The position numbers and the translations under genes are program-made. The notes beneath the pieces are model-generated. The model saw nothing but the letters and a program-made list of their open reading frames with translations. It made no database searches and was not told the DNA's origin. Source: G963676795 sp963677215 (GTDB taxonomy: Bacteria > Desulfobacterota > Desulfuromonadia > Desulfuromonadales > Geopsychrobacteraceae). Taken from it: a stretch of DNA of 64,000 nucleotides. Position 1 is the stretch's first letter. Each line of letters opens with the position of its first letter. Of the stretch, positions 26,226-34,134 are shown one piece after another. The stretch lies in contig OY781919.1 of assembly GCA_963677215.1 (NCBI GenBank), positions 992,001 through 1,056,000 of the forward strand, given 5' to 3'.

Positions 26226-27509
26226 CTAAAAGTTGGTTGAACCGTCCGCCTGATATTTGTACTTGAAGGTGACAGTGGTATTCGCGAAGCCGTCATCCGT
26301 TGAACCTGTAAACTGGATGACCGCATAGGTTCCATCGGCCAGCATGATGGCATAGGTATCGCCAACTGAAACGTTGATCGGTGGAATGTTGTAGCCGGAC
26401 GCCGGGACGCTGGTGATGCTTTCAATGGCGGTTGTCCCCAGGGAGCGCTGCACGGCCCCGGTATCAGACCAGAACAGGTTTGTTTCCAGATACAAATCCG
26501 CTGCAGCCTGGGCAACCGTCCCCCCCGAGGAGAAATCGATTCCGACATAAGGTCCCCCGGAAGGGCTGGCAAGGGTTTTTGTCTGCACTGTTACTGTTCC
26601 GCTGCCCGATGTAACGCCATCATCGATTGATGCGATGCGGACGGTGCCGTCATAGGAGACGGTAATAAAGGTTTCATCCTGTTGGGCATTCACTGTGCCG
26701 CTGGCCACTTCGGACGCATCACTCAGGCCGAATATCAACGGATTTTTCATTTTGAAAATTTTCGGCATGCCAGCTTCCGTGCGGAAAACAAAATCGGTCA
26801 TGCCGTGATCCGTAAAGGTCTCACCTGTTCTGCTTGAGCTGACCATGCGGTTGAAGCTGATGGCCACGAAAATATCGCCCCCCCTGGCACTGGTAATATT
26901 GTTGATCGTATAGTCGAGGACAATATTGTCAAAGTTGGAAAAATCCTGGCGGATGGCGCTGTCAAGGATATCGCTACCATTGACGAAATCAGCGCTGACC
27001 AGGTGCATGAAAGCGAAAGAATCCTCTTCCCGATAGGCCTTGATCAGACTGTCGAGGGTCAGATAGACCTGATCCTGAATACTTTCATCTGAAATGCTGA
27101 TGACTTTGCGCGAGGCCTCTACATCGTTGCTTTTCCCGGTGGTGTCCAGCACCTTGACGAAGAGCTCGTAGGTGCGATCGACATCCGGGGTAAAGCGATA
27201 AACAAAACTGCCATCGCTGGCAATTGTTGCCTTATTCCAGCTTTGCTTGCCATCAAGGCTGATCTGGACGGCACCGATGCGATTTTTACCTGCATGCCCT
27301 CTGCCCCGGATGACAACTTCCCCCTGTGGCAGACTCTCAGTGTAAAGAGTGACCTCTTGACCCAGTTCGTCATAGGACAAATCGTTGATATAGATATAGC
27401 GGGTACTGACTTCGGCAGCGGATGAGCCGAAGATCCACCATTTGGCTTCAGCTGTACCCGCCATCAGGACGAGCAGACACAGCAATGTCATCAGTTTAAA
27501 ACCACGCAT
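26226..27509 (-). CDS. Secreted multidomain protein of unknown function
   Basis: A 427-residue protein with a signal peptide (MRGFKLMTLLCLLVLMAGTAEA). An Ig-like beta domain comes first (about residues 40-135, VVIRGRGHAGKNRIGAVQISLDGKQSWNKATIASDGSFVYRFTP). Residues about 140-265 (LDSLIKAYREEDSFAFMHLVSADF...VFRTEAGMPKIFKM) look like an NTF2-like alpha+beta domain. A Gly/Ser/Thr-rich beta C-terminal part completes it. The middle domain resembles the C-terminal domain of the PASTA protein at 53818-57150. The ATG at 27509 with GGGAG 5 bp upstream is preferred over an upstream start at 27572. It lies 60 bp after the beta-barrel gene and is probably co-transcribed and functionally linked with it. 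I cannot name a function. Confidence 0.75.
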   Translation of the reverse strand: MRGFKLMTLLCLLVLMAGTAEAKWWIFGSSAAEVSTRYIYINDLSYDELGQEVTLYTESLPQGEVVIRGRGHAGKNRIGAVQISLDGKQSWNKATIASDGSFVYRFTPDVDRTYELFVKVLDTTGKSNDVEASRKVISISDESIQDQVYLTLDSLIKAYREEDSFAFMHLVSADFVNGSDILDSAIRQDFSNFDNIVLDYTINNITSARGGDIFVAISFNRMVSSSRTGETFTDHGMTDFVFRTEAGMPKIFKMKNPLIFGLSDASEVASGTVNAQQDETFITVSYDGTVRIASIDDGVTSGSGTVTVQTKTLASPSGGPYVGIDFSSGGTVAQAAADLYLETNLFWSDTGAVQRSLGTTAIESITSVPASGYNIPPINVSVGDTYAIMLADGTYAVIQFTGSTDDGFANTTVTFKYKYQADGSTNF

Positions 27510-27568
27510 ATGAACTCCCTTATAGATGTTGCCACTCAAATCGGTTTGTTTCACAGCCATTCCCCCTG

Positions 27569-29146
27569 TCAATAGCGGATATTGATACCCGCAGTAACCC
27601 GGTTTTCACGGAAGTCCCTGCTATCGGTGGTATAGCTGAAGTCATTCACAAAGGCCCGCAGATAGAGGGTGCTGCTCTTGAACTGAGCCAGAAACTGTGG
27701 ACGGTAGTAAGCATTGAACTGACCATAGAGCTTTTTGCTGTCATCACCACTGTCCTTCAACAGTTCATGGTGGCCGACCTTAAACTGGGTGGTCAACTTG
27801 ATTCTCGGGATATCACAGCCCAGGGAAAGTGAATATTCGTAAACATAATCGGTCTGGTCGCTGAGTTCATCCTCCGCCATCCAGCTGCCCAGGTAGATCC
27901 CGGGCTTCCAGATAAAATCACCACGGCTGAAACGGGCATTTAACGCCGTATTGACCAGATATTCCTGGCTGTCCCGTGCGGTGTCCATGTCATAGAAGGT
28001 GACCCCGACATTGGTGCTGCTGTCGAGCGAACCAAAACGGTCCGTGTAGTTACCGCTGATAAAATGATTACGCTCTTCTCGCGCCCCACTGGCCCGGTCA
28101 TAATTATAGCTCAGGGTCGCCCGCGCATGGCGCCGCCCCAGAAACTGACGCTGACTAATGCTGATCTGAGGCTTGTAATGGTCGGTGCGTTCGGCAAGCT
28201 GCCCATCAAGGTTATCCCTGTACCAGAGCAGAGATGAAGTGATCGTCGTCAGTTTGGTGACTTTGTAGCGCCAACTAGCTTTGGCTTTCTCCCGGTCCGG
28301 AGTCGCCGAACCGGCAACCGTCAGGTAGTCGGGATCAATCCACTCATACTCAAGATCGACCCGGCTCGGGTCCTCATCGCCAATCGCCTGCAGGCGATAG
28401 GCCTGACCACGATGCCGCGTATCGGATTGCGAGGCGTTATCTGCCTCGATATCGGAAACGGAGCCTTCAGCGATGATCGTCAACCCGGGAAGAGGCTGGT
28501 ATTCCATATCAAGGGTGTAGGTCTGACCATCGTAAAGAGGAACAGAGTAGTAACGTTCATCATCCTCCACCCTAACAAAAGAACCGGCAATCCAGAGATC
28601 CGCTGTCAGCTGCTGCTTGACGCGAGCACCATAGAGAACCCTCTCAACTGCGTCGTTATCCCAAAAATTATCCCAACGCGAGTAAGCCATACCACCGAGC
28701 AAGGTTATCTCAGGCAACAGGTTGTTCATGTCGCTATAGCGGTAGGAAACACCTTTAATTGCAGTGTTCAGTGAATATTTGGAAAACGATTCGTAGGTGT
28801 CACCGGCATTGAACGTATGGATCCGATTCGATATACGCCCGCGAAAACTTGTCAGGGAAAACTCTTCAATGTCGCGGCGCTCATCATCTGTCGCTTTGAA
28901 GCCAAGGCTCAGAGAATAATCGAAATCCTTCACTTTTCCCCGGCTGCTCAGATCGAGAATCGAATAAAAATTCATCCCCTCGGTCAGTGAAGAACTCTCA
29001 TCCCCCGGTCCGCTGACATCGGTCAGGATAAGCGCACTGTCGTTGACCAGGCTGAATGTTCCGGCACCTGCAGGTGCATACAAGATCGTCGACGACAGAA
29101 AAATGGCTAGCATCACGCCAAGCCATTTACTTCGATGTGGCATCAT
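27569..29146 (-). CDS. Predicted outer-membrane beta-barrel protein
   Basis: A 525-residue protein with a signal peptide (LGVMLAIFLSSTILYAPAGA). Amphipathic strands alternate throughout (for example YRYKVTKLTTITSSLLWYRD, RHARATLSYNYDRASG, IWKPGIYLGSWM), and the last residues are NIRY with a terminal aromatic, the pattern expected for a barrel targeted by BAM. Around 20 or more strands could fit. No plug, TonB box or CXXCH motif is present, so it is neither a TonB receptor nor itself a cytochrome. GGAGGAGAC precedes the ATG at 29146. It is followed by a secreted protein gene, suggesting an export or surface-assembly pair. Confidence 0.75.
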   Translation of the reverse strand: MMPHRSKWLGVMLAIFLSSTILYAPAGAGTFSLVNDSALILTDVSGPGDESSSLTEGMNFYSILDLSSRGKVKDFDYSLSLGFKATDDERRDIEEFSLTSFRGRISNRIHTFNAGDTYESFSKYSLNTAIKGVSYRYSDMNNLLPEITLLGGMAYSRWDNFWDNDAVERVLYGARVKQQLTADLWIAGSFVRVEDDERYYSVPLYDGQTYTLDMEYQPLPGLTIIAEGSVSDIEADNASQSDTRHRGQAYRLQAIGDEDPSRVDLEYEWIDPDYLTVAGSATPDREKAKASWRYKVTKLTTITSSLLWYRDNLDGQLAERTDHYKPQISISQRQFLGRRHARATLSYNYDRASGAREERNHFISGNYTDRFGSLDSSTNVGVTFYDMDTARDSQEYLVNTALNARFSRGDFIWKPGIYLGSWMAEDELSDQTDYVYEYSLSLGCDIPRIKLTTQFKVGHHELLKDSGDDSKKLYGQFNAYYRPQFLAQFKSSTLYLRAFVNDFSYTTDSRDFRENRVTAGINIRY

Positions 29147-29233
29147 AGTCTCCTCCCCAAAAACGGCCATGTAACAATATGTAAAAATGATTTTCACAGA
29201 TATTACGAGACAAGTTTTTTTTTGTAAACACCG

Positions 29234-29499
29234 AGTGTCCTGTCATGCCAGAAATGTCAGATTCAGAGTTTCTCCTGCGCGTCAAGACAAGGCGCAGCAC
29301 GCAGTCAATGTATCCCCTTGATAAGGGCTGCAACACAGTATTGGCGTGCAGGAGAAGCTCCCTTCGGGCGTGATGATAAGCGGCCATCTGCGGCGTTACA
29401 TTCGCTTGAATTCGCCCAAGGAGTCACTGCGCTCACGCGCCTTGCAGCTAGCCGCTTCTTATCACGCTGAATGCAACATTTCAGGCGTGACAGGACACT
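29234..29499. mobile_element. MITE-like element with 24-bp terminal inverted repeats
   Basis: Positions 29234-29257 and the reverse complement of 29476-29499 match at 22 of 24 bases, starting AGTGTCCTGTCA on both. Inside, a second inverted pair (TGATgATAAGCGGC near 29370 and GCCGCTTcTTATCA near 29451) and GC-rich palindromes are nested. The unit is 266 bp and has no coding capacity, consistent with a non-autonomous element or a dispersed structured repeat. I could not identify a clear target-site duplication. Confidence 0.65.
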
Positions 29500-29591
29500 A
29501 GCATAGCTACTTATGCGTTATATAAGCAGAATACTTCGCTTAAGGGGGGAGCACAGATCCTGGACTGACAGGTTCAAAACTGAAAGAAAAA

Positions 29592-29629
29592 CGGACAGCG
29601 GCACGGATCCCCGTACCGCCCGACGTCCG
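29592..29629 (-). terminator. Rho-independent terminator of the NtrC-type two-component operon
   Basis: Outer CGGAC/GTCCG and inner GCGG-ACGG/CCGT-CCGC arms fold into one interrupted hairpin that ends in TTTTT on the minus strand, directly after the stop at 29631. Confidence 0.7.
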
Positions 29630-29630
29630 G

Positions 29631-30998
29631 TTAGTCTTCTTTCAGTTTGCGATAGAGGGTCTTGCGATCGACGCCGAGCAGCTTGGCAGCCAGGGTCCGG
29701 TTGCCGTCGAGCTGATCGAGAACCTGATGGATGTAGCGCCGTTCCATCTCTTCGAGGGGCAGGATGTTGCCGGCATTAACCAGACTGGCGGGAACTGGTT
29801 CACTGCCACCCGGGTGACGAACATTGTCGGGCAGATCCTCGACCGTGATCTGGTCATGGTGGGTCAGGGCCAGGGCGCGTTCTATGACATTGCGCAGCTC
29901 ACGCACGTTGCCCGGCCAGGAGTAGGCGAGCAAACAGGCGGCAGCCGGCTTGGCCAACCCGACGACCGACTTGTTGAAGCGTGGTGCCAGCTGCCGAATG
30001 AAGTTCTGGGCCAACAGCAACACGTCGTGCCCCCGCTCATGCAGGGAGGGGAGCTGCAGCTGGATGACATTCAACCGGTAGAAGAGATCGCTGCGGAAAC
30101 GTCCGGCAGCGACTTCCGCTTCCAGGTTCTTGTGGCTGGCCGCCAGAACCCGCACGTCGCAGGCAATCTCGCTGCTGCCCCCCAGAGGACGGACCTTGTG
30201 ATCTTCCAGCACCCGCAGCAACTTCGGTTGCAGGGTCAGCGGCATCTCGGCGATCTCGTCAAGCAGCAGGGTTCCTCCCGAAGCTTCAACGAACAACCCC
30301 TTGCGATTTTCCCGTGCGTCAGTAAAGGCCCCTTTGACATGGCCGAACAGCTCCCCCTCGAGCAGGCTCTCCGGCAGCGCGGCACAGTTGATGGCAACAA
30401 AGGGGCCGTCATGTCGTTTGCTCTGCTGATGCAGGGCCCGCGCGACCAGTTCCTTACCGGTACCGCTCTCACCGCTGATCAGAACCGAGATATCGAGATC
30501 GGCGATCCGCACGATCTGTTCTTTGATGGCGTCAATAGCCGGGCTCTGACCGAGCAGCTCACCTCCCGGCTGCTGCCGGCGGACCTGATCCTTGAGCAGG
30601 CGCACCTTTTCCTGCAGATGGCGATGTTCCAGAGCCCGCTCCAGGGCAACGGTCAACAGATCGAGATCGACCGGTTTGGTGACAAAATCATAGGCACCGG
30701 CACGCAGCGCCGCCGTCGCCGTCTCCAGACTGCCGAAGGCGGTCATGATCACCACCGGCAGATCGGGGCGAATCTCGTGCAGTTCAGCACAGAAATCGAT
30801 ACCACTACTCCCCGGCATATTGATGTCACTGAGAACTGCGTCAAACTCCTGTTCGTGAAGCAGTTCACGCGCCGCGCTGACACTACGCGCCGTCGTCACC
30901 CGATGCCCGCGCCTGCAAAGATCTTCCTCCATCAGCTCACAGAGCGCCAGATCATCGTCCAGAACCAGAATCCGTCCCGGCAGACGGGTCTCTTTCAT
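29631..30998 (-). CDS. Sigma-54-dependent response regulator (NtrC family)
   Basis: A 455-residue enhancer-binding protein. The receiver domain (residues 8-125) has the phospho-Asp in FDAVLSDINMP and Lys in FVTKPVD. The AAA+ domain (about 150-380) has Walker A GESGTGKE, the sigma-54-contacting loop ELFGHVKGAFTDA (GAFTDA variant of GAFTGA) and Walker B GTLLLDEIAEMP. A Fis-type helix-turn-helix (NRTLAAKLLGVDRKTLYRKLKE) ends the protein. It activates RpoN promoters when phosphorylated, most likely by the histidine kinase encoded just upstream, whose stop overlaps this start (ATGA). Its regulon is unknown; the sigma-54 promoters at 25973-25989 and 48425-48441 are local candidates. GGAG precedes the ATG. 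Confidence 0.93.
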   Translation of the reverse strand: MKETRLPGRILVLDDDLALCELMEEDLCRRGHRVTTARSVSAARELLHEQEFDAVLSDINMPGSSGIDFCAELHEIRPDLPVVIMTAFGSLETATAALRAGAYDFVTKPVDLDLLTVALERALEHRHLQEKVRLLKDQVRRQQPGGELLGQSPAIDAIKEQIVRIADLDISVLISGESGTGKELVARALHQQSKRHDGPFVAINCAALPESLLEGELFGHVKGAFTDARENRKGLFVEASGGTLLLDEIAEMPLTLQPKLLRVLEDHKVRPLGGSSEIACDVRVLAASHKNLEAEVAAGRFRSDLFYRLNVIQLQLPSLHERGHDVLLLAQNFIRQLAPRFNKSVVGLAKPAAACLLAYSWPGNVRELRNVIERALALTHHDQITVEDLPDNVRHPGGSEPVPASLVNAGNILPLEEMERRYIHQVLDQLDGNRTLAAKLLGVDRKTLYRKLKED

Positions 30999-32473
30999 TG
31001 TTGTTCTCCTGCTTTGGCTAACGGCAGATAAACCCGAAAATGGCTCCCCTTGCCGAGTTCACTCGTCACGTTGATCCAGCCGCCATGCTCTTCGATAATG
31101 CCATAGGCGATCGACAAGCCGAGACCGGTTCCCTGGCCGACATCCTTGGTGGTAAAGAAAGGATCGAAAATCTGCTTGCGGGTCGTCTCATCCATACCGA
31201 CGCCCTGATCGACCACCTCAAGGCAGGCCCAGCGCTCCGCCCTGGTTTTGACATTCTCCGGGGGAACCGCCTGCGCATCCTCCCGGCAGTGCAGCTCGAG
31301 ACGACCGCCGTCGGGCATCGCCTGTATTCCGTTGAGGCAGAGATTGAGCAGAACTTGCTGAATCTGCGCCGGATCGGCCTCCGCCTTAAGAGGTTGCTCG
31401 CACTCACAAATTTTCATCTCGACCTTGAGCTTATGGGCAGTCGGCTCGAGCAACGGCTCTACGGCCCGCACCACAGGATTCAGGTCAACCGGCTGTTTGC
31501 GCGATTCGCCGCGCCGGGCGAAGCTGAGCAACTGGCGCATAATGACCGTCATCCGGTCGGCCTGTTCACCGATAATCCGGGCACTGCGTGAAACATCCTC
31601 CGCCTCCAGATCGCCACGGCCGATCAATTTGGCACGCCCCGCTATGACATTGAGCGGCGTCCCCAGCTCATGGGCCATCCCGGCGGAGAGCTGCCCCAGG
31701 GTCGCCAACCGCTCCGTATGGCGCAGCTTTTCCAGGGCGGCAATCTTTGCGGCGTTGGCCTCCAGTTCGGCCTGACGGGCCTCAGCCAGCTGACCGCGCA
31801 TCCGTTCGATCGTCGATGAGAGTTCAGCCAGTTCGTCCCGGCCGCTCAGATTGACGCTGGTGGTAAAATCTCCGGTTCCGATCCGTTCCGCCTGCGCCCT
31901 CAATTTGCGCATCGGCCGGCCGACCCAGATACTACCCAGCACCCCCATCAGCAATAACCCGGAAGCAACACAGCCGATAATGATATAGGCACTGCGGCGC
32001 AGGCTGCCTTCGACATAATCGTGCAGTTCATCCATCGATTCCGATAGTTCGATGGCCCCAAGCCGATTGTCAGGAGTCAGCAGCGGAACATAGGTGAGCA
32101 GGAAATCGCGCCCGTCTTCAGTTCCGGCAATCAGGGTGACCGTCACTTCATCGTGCAGTTCTTCCAGACGATCAATCGGCAACTGCGGCTTGTACTTCTG
32201 CTCGGCATCCTCATCGATCCAAACCCAGCGGACCAGGGTCTGGGTATAGCCCTGATTGGCCCGGCCAAGGAAACTGATGGCAACCTCTTCGCCGCGTTGC
32301 TGCCACAGCTCGGTGATGATCGCCCTCAGACTTTCACCGATGTGGCGCGATTCCCGACTTAAATTTTTCTTCAGTTGGGCCCGCTCACGCTGAATGGAAT
32401 AGTAGCTGTGAACCGAAAAGATCAGAGCCACGCCGAGCAGAATGGCCAAAGTGATTTTAATTGTCAGGCGCAT
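30995..32473 (-). CDS. Membrane sensor histidine kinase partner of the NtrC-type regulator
   Basis: A 492-residue kinase. Membrane segments lie at about residues 5-25 and 157-180 with a periplasmic domain of roughly 130 residues between them, then HAMP (WVGRPMRKLRAQAERIGTGDFTTSVNLSGRDELAELS). HisKA follows with His in GMAHELGTPLNVIAGRA, the ZraS/NtrB-like form. The ATPase domain has QQVLLNLCLNGIQAM, DQGVGMDE and GQGTGLGLSIAYGIIEEHGG. It forms a 4-bp overlapping pair with the downstream regulator. Its stimulus cannot be deduced; the short periplasmic domain suggests an envelope or small-ligand signal. Confidence 0.92.
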   Translation of the reverse strand: MRLTIKITLAILLGVALIFSVHSYYSIQRERAQLKKNLSRESRHIGESLRAIITELWQQRGEEVAISFLGRANQGYTQTLVRWVWIDEDAEQKYKPQLPIDRLEELHDEVTVTLIAGTEDGRDFLLTYVPLLTPDNRLGAIELSESMDELHDYVEGSLRRSAYIIIGCVASGLLLMGVLGSIWVGRPMRKLRAQAERIGTGDFTTSVNLSGRDELAELSSTIERMRGQLAEARQAELEANAAKIAALEKLRHTERLATLGQLSAGMAHELGTPLNVIAGRAKLIGRGDLEAEDVSRSARIIGEQADRMTVIMRQLLSFARRGESRKQPVDLNPVVRAVEPLLEPTAHKLKVEMKICECEQPLKAEADPAQIQQVLLNLCLNGIQAMPDGGRLELHCREDAQAVPPENVKTRAERWACLEVVDQGVGMDETTRKQIFDPFFTTKDVGQGTGLGLSIAYGIIEEHGGWINVTSELGKGSHFRVYLPLAKAGEQQ

Positions 32474-32599
32474 ATGAAAAGGGCTGCCTCTCTGGCCATC
32501 GAGACCTGAACCGGTATAATCTGCACGGTTGATTCAGACAGAAAGTCTCATCTTGATTCGGCTGCAGGCACTTGTCAAGCGCCCTTTGGGTAACAAAAA

Positions 32600-32623
32600 A
32601 ACCCGGTCAGCTATGACCGGGTT
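32600..32623 (-). terminator. Rho-independent terminator of tatBC
   Basis: ACCCGGTCA (32601-32609) and TGACCGGGT (32614-32622) form a 9-bp stem. On the minus strand TTTTTT follows, 25 bp after the tatC stop. Confidence 0.9.
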
Positions 32624-32647
32624 CTATATTTTCGTTACATAATTCGA

Positions 32648-33415
32648 CTAATTGGAGGCCGCGTCGGCCTCATCTTCGAATTCATCATCAAGCTTCTTTT
32701 TCTTGCCGAACAGGCGCGCCACGACGATACCGACCTCGTAAAGAATGATAAAGGGAATCGCGATCGAAGCCTGGGAGAACAAATCCGGCGGCGTCAGCAC
32801 CGCGCCTGTGACGAAAGCGACAATAACGGCATATTTGCGTTTTTTCGCCAGCCATTTGTGATCGACAACACCGAGTCGGGCCAGGAAGAAGATAATGATC
32901 GGCAGCTCGAAGACCAGACCGAAAGCGATCAGCAGTCGAGTTGCCAAGGTCAGGTAGGACCCCATCGACAGCATCGCCTGAATGCCGCCGACACTGATCC
33001 CGTAGGTTACCAGGAAGGTGAAGACCATCGGGAAAACCAGGGTAAAGCCGAAATAGGCCCCTAACAGAAAGCAGAACGAACTGCAAAAAACGAAAGGGAT
33101 CGCCATCCGCTTTTCGTTTTTGTAAAGCCCCGGAGCGATAAAGCCCCAGATCTGCCAGACAATGATCGGAAAGGAGCAGACCAGAGCGGCCAGAGCGGAA
33201 ACTTTGAGAATAGTAAAGAAGGGCTCGGTCGCGTTGATGAAAACCAGTGAACTCCCTTCCGGAAGCGCCTGCTGAACCGGTTCGGCGACAAACTGAAAGA
33301 TTCTCTCGCCAAAGGCATAACAGACCAGAAAAGCAACCAACCAGGCTCCTGCGGCGATCATCAGCCGCTTGCGCAGTTCTCCGAGGTGGTCGGTCAGTGT
33401 CATCTCCTCAGCCAT
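32648..33415 (-). CDS. tatC: Sec-independent protein translocase TatC
   Basis: A 255-residue membrane protein with six hydrophobic segments. HLGELRKRLMIAAGAWL at the N-terminus is the TatC signature that recognises twin-arginine signals; FIAPGLYKNEKRMAIPFVFCSSFCFLLGAYFGF and KWLAKKRKYAVIVAFVTGAVLTPPDLFSQ are further conserved parts. A Lys/Glu/Asp-rich tail closes the protein. It forms the receptor complex with TatB and exports folded cofactor proteins; the flavoprotein at 781-2319 is a likely client. The start overlaps the tatB end by 8 bp. Confidence 0.95.
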   Translation of the reverse strand: MAEEMTLTDHLGELRKRLMIAAGAWLVAFLVCYAFGERIFQFVAEPVQQALPEGSSLVFINATEPFFTILKVSALAALVCSFPIIVWQIWGFIAPGLYKNEKRMAIPFVFCSSFCFLLGAYFGFTLVFPMVFTFLVTYGISVGGIQAMLSMGSYLTLATRLLIAFGLVFELPIIIFFLARLGVVDHKWLAKKRKYAVIVAFVTGAVLTPPDLFSQASIAIPFIILYEVGIVVARLFGKKKKLDDEFEDEADAASN

Positions 33416-33791
33416 CGACTTGTGACTCCTGCTTCTCTGTGGTCACTTCAACAGTCTCTGTATCAGCATCTGCCGTCTCGGCTACCGCCGGGGCTTCGGA
33501 AGCAGCAACTGCTTCTTGTAAATCATCAGCATCAGCGTCCTCACCGGAGTTCGGAACCGGCTCCAGGCCATGTTCGCGGGCGACCATCTGCGCAGTCTTG
33601 TCCTTGGCCGCCTTGAGCTCGTCCGCCTTCATTTCCATCTCAAAGGTGGTCTTGAGCTCGTTCGTCGCTCTCTTGAACTCGGCAAAACCACGGCCCAGCG
33701 ACTTTGCCAGTTCAGGCAGTTTTTTGGGACCGAGCACGATCAACGCTATTGCGACGATCAATATCATTTCTGTCATACCGATGCCGAACAT
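33408..33791 (-). CDS. tatB: Sec-independent translocase subunit TatB
   Basis: A 127-residue protein. MFGIGMTEMILIVAIALIVLGPKKLPELAKSLGRG is the N-terminal membrane helix and hinge of TatA/B proteins; the Glu in the helix and the long charged amphipathic helix (FAEFKRATNELKTTFEMEMKADELKAAKDK) favour TatB, as does coupling to tatC. The C-terminal 50 residues are acidic and Ala-rich. A TatA assignment cannot be entirely excluded. The ATG at 33791 is chosen because the promoter lies at 33855-33883, which excludes the longer upstream reading at 33872. Confidence 0.88.
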   Translation of the reverse strand: MFGIGMTEMILIVAIALIVLGPKKLPELAKSLGRGFAEFKRATNELKTTFEMEMKADELKAAKDKTAQMVAREHGLEPVPNSGEDADADDLQEAVAASEAPAVAETADADTETVEVTTEKQESQVDG

Positions 33792-33854
33792 CCCTGTAGT
33801 TCCTCTCTTCCAAGGTAGTAACCGGGGCACTATAAAAACCGCTCCAGTCCGGCG

Positions 33855-33883
33855 AGAATAGACGCTAAACACCCCCCTGTCAA
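33855..33883 (-). promoter_or_regulatory. Sigma-70 promoter of tatBC
   Basis: On the minus strand a perfect TTGACA (33878-33883) and TATTCT (33855-33860) are 17 bp apart. Transcription would begin near 33848, about 57 bp before tatB. It is back to back with the nadA promoter; the two -35 boxes are 23 bp apart. Confidence 0.75.
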
Positions 33884-33906
33884 GCGCTCTAAAGGCGGTG
33901 AAAAGA

Positions 33907-33935
33907 TTGACAGATCAGGGGGTTTAGTCTAGGAT
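33907..33935 (+). promoter_or_regulatory. Sigma-70 promoter of nadA
   Basis: TTGACA (33907-33912) and TAGGAT (33930-33935) are 17 bp apart. Transcription starting near 33942 would give a leader of about 190 nt before the nadA ATG, long enough to contain the folded element at 34037-34110. Confidence 0.65.
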
Positions 33936-34036
33936 TCGGGTTCATTTCCGGACTGACCGACTCAGTCGGAAAAAAAAAGCCGAAAACATACGGTAATTTA
34001 ACGGAACAGGCGGATTTAATTCCACTGTCCTGATAC

Positions 34037-34110
34037 TGTCCGCGCGCTTGCGAGCCCCTGTATTTGTTCCTGGCGACAGACACTGGGGCTCTGCCATTTC
34101 GACGCGGACA
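34037..34110 (+). promoter_or_regulatory. Structured 5' leader of nadA, candidate cis-regulatory RNA
   Basis: TGTCCGCG (34037-34044) pairs with CGCGGACA (34103-34110) and GAGCCCC (34052-34058) with GGGGCTC (34085-34091). Two perfect stems are thus separated by an asymmetric internal loop, with a 26-nt apical region that can pair further (TGT/ACA). The element ends 24 nt before the ATG, close to the ribosome-binding region. I do not recognise a known riboswitch class; it does not match my recollection of the NAD+-I consensus. An operator with long dyad symmetry is an alternative. Confidence 0.5.
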
Positions 34111-34134
34111 TGGTGATAAAGAGAGACAAAACGC

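Noticed and set aside
29727..31031. Plus-strand open frame of 434 codons opposite the NtrC-type regulator
   Set aside because: Antisense shadow of a regulator with intact AAA+ motifs; no ribosome-binding site or family signature.
34037..34110. Known NAD+-I riboswitch upstream of nadA
   Set aside because: The sequence blocks do not match my recollection of that class; kept only as an unassigned structured leader.
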